Below are positions 32,562 to 42,225 of a stretch of DNA of 64,000 nucleotides, piece by piece; position 1 is the stretch's first letter, and each line of letters begins with the position of its first letter. The stretch is from JAOEGB01 sp041262585 (GTDB lineage Bacteria > Actinomycetota > Actinomycetes > Streptosporangiales > Streptosporangiaceae): the NCBI RefSeq assembly GCF_041262585.1, contig NZ_JBGCBZ010000019.1, forward strand, positions 1 to 64,000, read 5' to 3'. A program made the position numbers and the translations under genes. Under the pieces are notes generated by a model that was given only the letters and a program-made list of their open reading frames with translations, made no database searches and was not told where the DNA came from.

Positions 32562-32643
32562 CCCGGGGAGGCGCGGTCAGCGCGCCTCCCCGGGCCTGCT
32601 CGGCGGGCGGGTCAGGACGGATCAGGGACAGGTCAGGGACGGA

Positions 32644-33693
32644 TCAGCGGACGACGCTCCAGAGGGCGGGGACGTTCGGGGGCTCCCAGCCCGGCTGCGA
32701 CGTGTGGCTCTGGACGCACTGGTAGTTCGTGCCCTGGTAGGACACGCGGGTGCCGGCTGTGTACGACGTCCACGCCTGCCAGGCGGGGTAGCTGCCGGGG
32801 TTGGTCGGCGTGGGCGTGGGAGTCGGAGTCCGAGTGGGCGTCGGAGTCGGCGTCGGAGTCGGCGTCGGAGTCGGAGTGGGAGTGGGCGTGGGAGTGGGGG
32901 TCGGTGTGGGGTTGGGGCCTCCGGGCCCGGCGATGCTCTCCACCCATGACTTGTGGAAGGCCGCGTCCGTGTAGATCGACGGCCCCTGGCCGCAGATGCC
33001 CGACGTGCCGGCGTGGGTGCCGCCCGCCAGGAGCCAGACGCCCGCGACCTTGATGATCGCCGGGCCGCCCGAGTCGCCGTAGCAGGCGCCGCGCCAGCCG
33101 GACGGGTTGCCGACGCAGATCTCCTCGGCCCCGGTGCCGCACTGGCTGTCGGGCCGGATGTCGGTGTCGAGTTGCTGGAGGGTGATCGGCGGCGGCATGG
33201 GCTGCGGGTCGCTGACGGCTCCCCAGCCCAGAAGGCGGATCGCCGAGCCGACCGGAGTGGACGACGCCAGGTTGATCGGCGCGTACGAGACCGGAGAGGC
33301 CAGCTTGACCAGGGCCGCGTCACTGGCTCCACTGGGGTTGACGATCACCTGGGCGGCCTTGACGACGACGCCGCCGGAGGTCCGGTTGTTCGACCCGATC
33401 CTGGCCTGGAAGGTGCCGGGACCCTCGTCGTGGACGCAGTGCTTGGCGGTGTAGAGCCACTGAGGCCTGATCAGCGCGGCGCCGCAGAAGTGGTCGCCGC
33501 GCAGGGTCTGCAGGGACACCATGAAGGGGTACGCCTCGGTGGCGTCTTGCCCGCCGATGATCTGGATCGTCACGTCGGGGCTCGGGGTGGGGACGGGAGT
33601 CGGCCGGGGTTTGCTCGCCGCGTTCGCGGCCACCGGTAGGCCCAGACCGGCGATCAGGACACCCGCGACGAGCAATTTAAGGGATGCACGCAT
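32644..33693 (-). CDS. Secreted S1 family serine protease with chitin-binding module
   Basis: A 349-residue secreted protein. Residues 1-25 are a Sec signal peptide (LLVAGVLIAGLGLPVAANA). Residues 45-255 are a trypsin/chymotrypsin domain with His85 (TAKHC), Asp125 (SDAALVK) and Ser208 (GDSGGP), starting IIGGQDA after a short propeptide-like segment. The S1-pocket residue six before the Ser is Gly202, so Arg/Lys specificity is unlikely. A (TP)18 linker leads to a C-terminal CBM5/12 chitin-binding module (about 303-349) with AWQAWTSYTAGTRVSYQG. It probably acts on proteins bound to chitin, such as fungal or insect material. Divergent from the HTH gene at 33838. Confidence 0.9.
   Translation of the reverse strand: MRASLKLLVAGVLIAGLGLPVAANAASKPRPTPVPTPSPDVTIQIIGGQDATEAYPFMVSLQTLRGDHFCGAALIRPQWLYTAKHCVHDEGPGTFQARIGSNNRTSGGVVVKAAQVIVNPSGASDAALVKLASPVSYAPINLASSTPVGSAIRLLGWGAVSDPQPMPPPITLQQLDTDIRPDSQCGTGAEEICVGNPSGWRGACYGDSGGPAIIKVAGVWLLAGGTHAGTSGICGQGPSIYTDAAFHKSWVESIAGPGGPNPTPTPTPTPTPTPTPTPTPTPTPTPTRTPTPTPTPTNPGSYPAWQAWTSYTAGTRVSYQGTNYQCVQSHTSQPGWEPPNVPALWSVVR
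32803..32910 (-). repeat. 6-bp repeat encoding the Thr-Pro linker
   Basis: About 18 Thr-Pro pairs (one Arg substitution) are encoded by a degenerate hexamer repeat within the protease gene. Such linkers separate catalytic and carbohydrate-binding modules and can vary in length. Confidence 0.9.
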
Positions 33694-33837
33694 GGCTCTC
33701 CTCGTAAGGGAGACGGGGGGACGTCCCTAAAGGTGAACTGTGCGTGAAAGCACCCGCAAGAGCCGAAATTTCGCAACTAGCTGTGCTATTTCGCTTCGGC
33801 GGGGCAGGTCGTAATGTCACACTGCTGGAGAGGCGGC

Positions 33838-34827
33838 ATGACACAGCGGGGCGGTCGGCTCGGCGGCCCCGCGCACTCCAGAGGTGCCGCCATGACCCGA
33901 TTCGTTCGTGAAGAGCACGTCGAAGTCGCCGACCTGCTGCTCTCGGGCCCCTTCCATCACGCGTTGCGCGCCGCCATCCGGGAAAGCGCCCTCACGCTCG
34001 AACGGCTGCGCTGCCGGATCATGCAGGCCGGCATCCCGATCGCCCTGTCCACGCTGAGCGACTGGCAGCAGGGAAACCGCCGCCCCGGGACCGAGCGGTC
34101 CATCCGTGTCGTCGAGGCGCTGGAGGACATCCTGGGGCTGCCGCCCGCGTCACTGCGCAACCTGCTGGAGCGCAGCTCGACGAAGCTCGACGAGCGTGAG
34201 GGAGCCCTCGGCGAGCTGCTCGACCGCCTTCCCGGGGCCAGGAGCCGCGACGCGCTCATCGTCAGCGATCAGCAGAAGGTGGCGCTCGACCGGCGCGGTG
34301 CGGCGTACCGGATGTGGAACCGCACGCTCATCAGGGCCCGCCGTGACGGCGTGGACCGCCATGTCGTCCGTTACTTCGGCGACCCCGGCTGCCTGATCGA
34401 CGACGTCATTCTGCTGCCACTGGAGAACTGCCGTCTGGGCCGGGTGGAACGCCATCCGTCCGAGCCCGTGCTCGTCGCGGAGTTCCTCTTCGACGCGACG
34501 CTGCGCGCGGGCGACACATGGGTGTTCGAACACGGGGCCGTCGACTACACGGGTCAGCCCAGCAACGAATACGGGTACGGCTTCCGCCACCCGGTGTCGC
34601 AGTACGTGCTGGAGGTGCGGTTCCACCCCGAGCGCCTGCCCTCCGGCTGCTACTCCTACGCGCGCCACGGGCTGAGCGGCCCGTTGCACCGGACCGGGTC
34701 GCTGGCCATGAACCCCCACCACGCCGTGCACCTGTCCGCCGCCGACGTGTCGCCCGGCGTGCTCGGCATCATGTGGGACTGGCCTGATCGCCCCTGCCCG
34801 GCGCCGTACGGCATGGCCGGTGCATGA
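33838..34827 (+). CDS. HTH protein with large beta-rich C-terminal domain (paralogue A)
   Basis: About 329 residues. The N-terminal third holds an XRE-like DNA-binding unit: FHHALRAAIRESALTLERLRCRIMQAG, then ALSTLSDWQQGNRRPGTERSIRVVEALEDILGLPPASL. The rest is a beta-rich domain with DYCRLGR-like text (ENCRLGRVERHPSEP), TWVFEHGAVDY, YGYGFRHPVSQYVLEVRFHPERLPSGCYSYAR and NPHHAVHLSAADVSPGVLGIMWDWP. A paralogue with the same order lies at 40835-41836, on the other side of the peptide transporter. I infer a ligand-responsive regulator of unknown target. The ATG at 33838 has GGAGAGGCGGC upstream. Confidence 0.7.
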   Translation: MTQRGGRLGGPAHSRGAAMTRFVREEHVEVADLLLSGPFHHALRAAIRESALTLERLRCRIMQAGIPIALSTLSDWQQGNRRPGTERSIRVVEALEDILGLPPASLRNLLERSSTKLDEREGALGELLDRLPGARSRDALIVSDQQKVALDRRGAAYRMWNRTLIRARRDGVDRHVVRYFGDPGCLIDDVILLPLENCRLGRVERHPSEPVLVAEFLFDATLRAGDTWVFEHGAVDYTGQPSNEYGYGFRHPVSQYVLEVRFHPERLPSGCYSYARHGLSGPLHRTGSLAMNPHHAVHLSAADVSPGVLGIMWDWPDRPCPAPYGMAGA

Positions 34828-34935
34828 TCGCCATGCCCGGACACCAAGCTCCGAAGCCATGACCGGGAGCCCGTGCATGATCACGATCGGTGAAGGCCGA
34901 GTTCAGAGGCCACAGTCCGGAATCCGTGCATGATC
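34821..34935 (+). repeat. Degenerate 53-bp tandem repeat starting at the HTH gene stop codon
   Basis: TGCATGATC occurs at 34821, 34874 and 34927, exactly 53 bases apart; copies two and three share CCGTGCATGATCACGA. The first copy contains the stop codon of the HTH gene (TGA 34825-34827), so TGA recurs in all three frames. The unit is about 60% conserved between copies one and two. The remaining 34936-35083 holds no gene. Confidence 0.6.
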
Positions 34936-35083
34936 ACGAGCGCCTGGGTGTTATCGAAATGAGATCTACATCGAAACAGTGCGTGAGCGATCGAAAGACC
35001 GGGCCCGGATTCGCCACGACAAACGCGCCCCGGGGCTGCCATATTGCTGGGGCGGAGGCGCGGCGCAGTGAATGTGAGGTTTC

Positions 35084-36067
35084 ATGGCCGCATTTCTGGC
35101 ACGGCGCTTTCTCAACTACCTGGGGCTCATCGTGCTGGCATCCAGCCTTGCCTACGCCCTCGCGGCGACCGCGCTCGACCCTCGGGCCAACTACACCGAC
35201 CGCCGCCCTCCACCGCCTCCCGCCGTGGTGGAGGCCACGCTGAGCTCGCTCAACCTGAACGACCATGAGCCGCTCATCCAGCGGTACGGCGTCTGGATCA
35301 CCGGCGTGCTCCACGGCGACTTCGGCAGGACCTGGGAGGGCGAGTCGATCAACGCCCAGATGGGCCGCCGCATGGGGGTGAGCCTGCGCCTGCTGCTGCT
35401 CGGGGTCGTGCTCGGCTCGGTGACCGGGGTGCTGGTCGGCGCCTACAGCGCCCTCCGGCAGTACCGGCCCGTCGACCGGTCCATCACCGTCCTGTCCTTC
35501 GCCGTCCTCGCCACCCCGACCTTCGTCCTCGGCACCGCGCTCTCGATCGCCGCGACGTGGGTCAACCAGCGCGCCGGGACGAAGATCTTCTCCATATCCG
35601 GGGAGGCGACGCCGGGCCTGGAGGGCGGCTTGATCGCCCATCTCGCCGACAGGGCCGGCCATCTGGCGATCCCCACGCTCACGGTCGCGCTCGGCCAGAT
35701 CGCCGTCTACAGCCGCTACCAGCGCGCCATGATGCTCGACGTCCTCGGCGCCGACTACGTCCGTACGGCTCTCGCCAAAGGCCTGCGCCGCCGTACGGCG
35801 ATGCTCAAGCACGCGCTCCGCACGGCGCTCATTCCCGCCGCCACCTTCTTCGCGTACGGCTTCGGCCTCCTGCTGGTCGGCTCGACCTTCACCGAGAAGA
35901 TCTTCGGCTGGCATGGGATGGGCGCCTGGTTCGTCGACTCGATCAACCGGCAGGACACCAACGCGGTCGCCGCCGTCACGCTCTTCAGCGCGGTCCTCGT
36001 GCTGCTCGCCGGGCTCCTCTCCGACGTTTTCTACGCGATCCTCGACCCCCGGGTGCGGGTGAGATAG
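35084..36067 (+). CDS. Peptide ABC transporter permease (DppB-like)
   Basis: A 327-residue permease. The first transmembrane helix (FLNYLGLIVLASSLAYALA) is followed by an external segment and a region GDFGRTWEGESINAQMGRRMGVSLRLLLLGVVLG typical of DppB. The EAA loop reads DVLGADYVRTALAKGLRRRTAMLKHALRTALIPAATFFAYGFG, with A-D-Y-V-R-T-A-x-A-K-G-L the family hallmark. It forms a heterodimeric pore with the DppC-like protein. Its stop abuts the GTG of the next gene. A Pro-rich stretch PPPPPAVVEAT lies in the external loop. Confidence 0.9.
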   Translation: MAAFLARRFLNYLGLIVLASSLAYALAATALDPRANYTDRRPPPPPAVVEATLSSLNLNDHEPLIQRYGVWITGVLHGDFGRTWEGESINAQMGRRMGVSLRLLLLGVVLGSVTGVLVGAYSALRQYRPVDRSITVLSFAVLATPTFVLGTALSIAATWVNQRAGTKIFSISGEATPGLEGGLIAHLADRAGHLAIPTLTVALGQIAVYSRYQRAMMLDVLGADYVRTALAKGLRRRTAMLKHALRTALIPAATFFAYGFGLLLVGSTFTEKIFGWHGMGAWFVDSINRQDTNAVAAVTLFSAVLVLLAGLLSDVFYAILDPRVRVR

Positions 36068-36987
36068 GTGCTCATCCACGAGGCTCCGTCACCGCACGAC
36101 GAGGCACGGCCTGACGCGCGGACCGGTGAGGTGCGGTCGCACTCACGCGGCGCGCTGGTGGCCCGGCGGATGGCCCGCAACCCGGAAACGGTCGCCGGGC
36201 TGCTCCTGCTCGCCGTCCTCACGGTGCTGGCCCTCGCCGGGCCGGCCCTCTACCCGTGGGACTACGGCCAGAAGGACTTCACGGCCTTCCTGCGGCCCCC
36301 GTCGGCCGAGCACTGGTTCGGCACGACGCAGATCGGCTCCGACGTCTTCGCGCTCAGCCTGCGCGGCATGCAGAAGTCGCTGCTCATCGGCCTGCTCGTC
36401 GCCGTGGTCTCGACCGTCCTCGCGGCGGCCGTCGGGGCGTGCGCCGGCTATTTCGGCGGCTGGGCCGACCGGCTCCTGATGTGGCAGGTCGACCTGCTGC
36501 TTGTGCTGCCCGGCTTCCTCATCATCGCGATCCTCTCCCCGAAGCTGCGGGAGCGAGGGTTCCTCATCCTGGTCGGCCTGCTCGCGATCTTCGGCTGGAT
36601 GATCACGGCCAGGGTCGTGCGCGGGCTCACGATCTCCCTGCGGGAGCGGGAGTTCGTCCAGGCGGCCCGATACATGGGCATCCCCGCACCGCTCATCGTG
36701 CTGCGGCATGTCATCCCCCACCTCGCCTCCTTCCTGATCATCGACGGAGCCATCAGCGTGAGCGGGGCGATCATCGCAGAGGCCGGCCTTTCGTTCTTCG
36801 GCTTCGGCGTCCAGCCGCCAGACGTCTCGCTCGGCACCGTCATCGCGGCGGGGGCCTCAGAGGCGGTGCCGCATCCGTGGCTGTTCGCCTTCCCCGCCGG
36901 GCTGCTGATCCTCATCGTGCTCGCGGTCAACCTCGTCGGCGACGGCCTGCGCGACGCGCTCGACCCGGCGTCGGCCCGAGGCGCCCG

Positions 36988-36991
<4 letters not shown>
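36068..36991 (+). CDS. Peptide ABC transporter permease (DppC-like)
   Basis: A 307-residue DppC/OppC-type permease. A cytosolic N-terminus of about 40 residues precedes the first helix (PETVAGLLLLAVLTVLALAGPALYP). FGTTQIGSDVFALSLRGMQKSLLIGLL is the conserved OppC N-terminal region. The EAA loop is LREREFVQAARYMGIPAPLIVLRHVIPHLASFLI. The end, IIAEAGLSFFGFGVQPPDVSLGTVI, is strongly diagnostic. The GTG at 36068 directly follows the DppB-like stop, and the gene overlaps the fused ATPase by 4 bases. Confidence 0.92.
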
Positions 36992-39126
<2,135 letters not shown>

Positions 39127-39173
39127 TCCTCGCCGGCCGGACAGGAGCACCTGGTCAACCAAGGGAGCACACC

Positions 39174-40862
39174 GTGAAATCGATACCGAGGCGCGTCGCG
39201 GTCCTCGCCGCCTCACTCGCCCTCGTCCTGACCGGCTGCGCCTCCGGAGGACAGGACGGCAAGCCCAAGATCGCCGAGGTGACGAGGGTCCTCGACATCA
39301 ACCCGGTCTCCCGCGACCGGCTGCCCGACGGCGGCACGCTGCGCTGGCCGCTCGACGAGTTCCCCGAGCAGTGGAACCCTCTGCACCTCAACGGCGACGC
39401 CGCCGCGGACGTGATGAACGCGCTGATCCCCAAGGCGTTCGTGGTCGACTCCAAGGGAGTGCCGTCGCCCAACCCGGACTTCGTGCTCGACGCCAAGCTG
39501 AAGCCGTCGGCCAAGCCCACGGTGACGCTGACGCTGAACGAGAAGGCCCGGTGGTCGGACGGCCACCCGATCACCGCCGCCGACTACATCGGCGTGTGGC
39601 GGGCGATGACCGGCGCCGGCAAGGGCTTCCAGACCAGGGACCCCACACCGTACGACCGGATGGAGAAGGTGGCGCAGGGCGCCGGGCCGTACCAGGTGGT
39701 CGTGACCTTCGCCCAGCCGTTCGCCGACTGGCAGGCGATGTACGCCAGCCTGCTCCCCACTTCGACGACCGGTCACTCCGACGTCTTCAACCAGGGCTGG
39801 GTGGGGAAGATCCCCGTGACGGCGGGGCCGTTCAAGGTCGAGTCCATCGACCCCACGGCCGCGACCGTCACGCTGGTCCGCGACCCCTACTGGTGGGGCC
39901 GCCGGGCCAAGCTCGACAGGATCATCTTCCGGGCGATGGACCCGGACGCTGTCGTCAACGCGTTCGCCAACGACGAGCTCGACCTCGCCCAGGTCGGCCG
40001 CAGCGCCGGGTACTACGAACGTGCCAAGCGAGTCGGCGTGTCGCTCCGCCGCGCCGACTCGCCCAACACCCGGTTCCTCATGCTGAACGGCGGCTCCGGC
40101 CCCCTGACCGACGTGCGCGTACGGCAGGCGATCCTGCTGGGCCTCGACCGGCAGGTCTTCGCCAGGTCCGGGCTGGAGGGGATGGACTGGCCGGTCCGGA
40201 CCCTCGACAACCACTTCTTCTCCCACGGCCAGGAGGGCTACCAGGACAACACGGGCGGGCTCGGCAGGTATGACCCGAAGAGGGCCGCCGCGCTGCTGGA
40301 CCAGGCCGGCTGGACGCTCCCCCCTGGCAAGCGGTTCCGCGAGAAGGACGGCAAGGAGCTCAGGCTTCGCTATGTCATCGTCACCGGCGTGGAGGTGCAC
40401 AAGTCCCAGTCGGAGCTGACCCAGGCGATGCTCGAACAGATCGGCATCAAGGTCGACATCCAGGTCACCCCGGGCGGGGAGTTCTTCGAGAAGTACATCC
40501 GGCCGGGCAACTTCGACATCACCGGCTTCGGGGTCACCGGCGACGCCTTCCCCATCTCCTCGAATCAGGGCGGCTATCTCACCCCCACGAAGAACGCCAA
40601 CGGTGAGCTGCTGACCAGGGGAAACGAGGCCAGGATCGGCTCGCCGCAGCTCGACGACCTGCTCAGGCGGGCGGCGGCCGAGCTGGACCCGGCGAAGGCC
40701 CGGCGGCTCGCCAACGAGGCCGACGCGCTCATCTGGCAGGAGGTCAACAGGATCATGCTGTTCCAGAGCCCGGAGATCTGGGCGACCAAGCCGACGCTGG
40801 CCAACCTGGGCGCCAATGCCTTCGCGACCGTCCGCTACGAGGACATCGGCTTCACGAAGTGA
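39174..40862 (+). CDS. Peptide-binding lipoprotein (SBP family 5)
   Basis: A 562-residue extracytoplasmic binding protein. The signal peptide MKSIPRRVAVLAASLALV ends in lipobox LTGC. The mature part has the family 5 hallmarks LRWPLDEFPEQWNPLHLNGD, ARWSDGHPITAADYIGVWRAM, VTAGPFKVESIDPTAATVTLVRDPYWWG and RQAILLGLDRQVF. The C-terminal region with SQSELTQAMLEQIGIKVDIQ is also typical. It delivers oligopeptides (or another ligand such as a peptide-like siderophore) to the transporter upstream. GTG 39174 has AAGGGAG upstream. Its last 28 bases overlap the convergent HTH gene. Confidence 0.9.
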   Translation: MKSIPRRVAVLAASLALVLTGCASGGQDGKPKIAEVTRVLDINPVSRDRLPDGGTLRWPLDEFPEQWNPLHLNGDAAADVMNALIPKAFVVDSKGVPSPNPDFVLDAKLKPSAKPTVTLTLNEKARWSDGHPITAADYIGVWRAMTGAGKGFQTRDPTPYDRMEKVAQGAGPYQVVVTFAQPFADWQAMYASLLPTSTTGHSDVFNQGWVGKIPVTAGPFKVESIDPTAATVTLVRDPYWWGRRAKLDRIIFRAMDPDAVVNAFANDELDLAQVGRSAGYYERAKRVGVSLRRADSPNTRFLMLNGGSGPLTDVRVRQAILLGLDRQVFARSGLEGMDWPVRTLDNHFFSHGQEGYQDNTGGLGRYDPKRAAALLDQAGWTLPPGKRFREKDGKELRLRYVIVTGVEVHKSQSELTQAMLEQIGIKVDIQVTPGGEFFEKYIRPGNFDITGFGVTGDAFPISSNQGGYLTPTKNANGELLTRGNEARIGSPQLDDLLRRAAAELDPAKARRLANEADALIWQEVNRIMLFQSPEIWATKPTLANLGANAFATVRYEDIGFTK

Positions 40863-41836
40863 CCCCGCGCCGCCGGGCCGGTCGTCAGGCGAGCTCCGGT
40901 GTCCGGAAGAAGGGGCACCGGTTCGGCGGGCTCGGCGGGCTCGGGGGGCCACTCCCAGGCGATGCCGCGCACTCCGGAGGAGACGTTGGCGACCGGCAGG
41001 TGGACGGCGTGATGGGCGTTCAGCGCCAGATCGCCCAGCCGGCGGGCCGGCGCCGCCAGCCCCGCGCGGGCGTACGCGTGGCATCCGGCGGGGAGCGCCG
41101 CCGGATCGAACCGGATCTCCATGAGGTAGTGCCCGACGTGGTGGCGGAACCCATGGCCGAACTCCCTGGCGACCGTCTGGTTCATGTCGACGCAGTCCCA
41201 TTCGAACACCCAGGTGTCGCCTCTGGCGAGCGTCTCGTCGAAGAGCAGCTCGACCACCATGACGGGCTCGGACGGATGGCGCAGGACCCGGCCGAGCCTG
41301 CAGTAGTCCAGCGGGCGGACCGCCAGCCGTTCCGGATCCGAGCCCGCCTCCCCGAAGCACCGGACGAAGTAGCGGTCGACGCCGTCGTGGGTGGCCCGGA
41401 TCAGCACGCGGGTCCGCGCCGACACCGCGACGCGGCGCCCGTCCAGGGTCACCGTCTGGTGCTTGGTCACGACCTCGACATCGCTCTCGTGGGAGCCGGG
41501 GAGCGCGCCCAGCAGCTCGCCCAGGGCGCGGGCCCGCTCGTCGAGCCCTGCCCGCCGCCGGCTGCCCGGCTCGGTGTCGCGCTCCAGCAGCGCGAGCAGC
41601 GAATGCCGCGGCATGCCCAGGATGTCCTCCAGCGCCGCCACCACGCGCAGCGACTGCCTGCGCTCGGGCCTGCTGCGGCCGTGCTGCCAGTCGCTCAGCG
41701 TGGAGAGCGCGACGGGCAGGCCCCGGCCGACGAGCCGGGCACGTAACCGCTCCAGCGTCAGCCCACGTTCGCGGATCGCCTCCCGGAGGGCGAGATGGAA
41801 TGACTCGGCGCGCGCTGGGAGTTCTTCACCCTTCAT
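40835..41836 (-). CDS. HTH protein with large beta-rich C-terminal domain (paralogue B)
   Basis: About 333 residues, clearly paralogous to the protein at 33838 along its whole length. The HTH unit reads ALREAIRERGLTLERLRARLVGRG and ALSTLSDWQHGRSRPERRQSLRVVAALEDILGMPRHSL. The C-terminal domain repeats the same order: DYCRLGRVLRHPSEPVMVVELLFDE, GDTWVFEWDCVD, FGHGFRHHVGHYLMEIRFDPAALPAGCHAYARAG and NAHHAVHLPVANVSSGVRGIAWEWP. I chose the ATG at 41836 (MKGEELP) because GGGGAG lies 7 bases upstream; an ATG at 41851 is possible. The transporter genes lie between the two paralogues, so either may respond to the transported ligand. Confidence 0.7.
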   Translation of the reverse strand: MKGEELPARAESFHLALREAIRERGLTLERLRARLVGRGLPVALSTLSDWQHGRSRPERRQSLRVVAALEDILGMPRHSLLALLERDTEPGSRRRAGLDERARALGELLGALPGSHESDVEVVTKHQTVTLDGRRVAVSARTRVLIRATHDGVDRYFVRCFGEAGSDPERLAVRPLDYCRLGRVLRHPSEPVMVVELLFDETLARGDTWVFEWDCVDMNQTVAREFGHGFRHHVGHYLMEIRFDPAALPAGCHAYARAGLAAPARRLGDLALNAHHAVHLPVANVSSGVRGIAWEWPPEPAEPAEPVPLLPDTGARLTTGPAARGHFVKPMSS

Positions 41837-41983
41837 GACGATGCTCCCCATCTGACAACCCGCTCCACATTAGCGATGGCATGCCGGCAAGGTTGCCGTA
41901 CGGCACGCCGAGTGCGTGGCGTCATGGGCAACTCCGCACAGGCGCGCTGATCGCCGCGGGCGCCCGTCAGGGAACGCGGACGA

Positions 41984-42016
41984 GGCCGGGCACGCCCCCT
42001 CTGGGCGCGCCCGGCC
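41984..42016. terminator. Strong hairpin between the HTH gene and phospholipase gene
   Basis: GGCCGGGC (41984-41991) pairs with GCCCGGCC (42009-42016), extended inside by CGCCC/GGGCG. No T run. The rest of 41837-42225 shows no convincing gene on either strand; a minus-strand frame ending at 42039 is noted under rejected items. Confidence 0.5.
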
Positions 42017-42225
42017 GGACATCAGTCGCGGTTGGGCTTCAGCCCTGGTCGGACTCGTCCTGCGACTTCGGGAAGCCGATGACGATCATCTCTGTGTCGT
42101 CGACCTTTCCGGGGACGCGGCCGAGCACGGCCCAGGCGGGTGCCGTCCCCGCGAGTGAGCGGGTGAGGCTCGCTGTTAGGTTGAAGGCCGTCGAACCGAT
42201 TACTTCGCCGGAGGAACGCATCACG

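Noticed and set aside
32803..32910. Regular short repeats resembling a repeat array
   Set aside because: They encode the Thr-Pro linker of the protease; no spacers and no direct-repeat/spacer periodicity of CRISPR.
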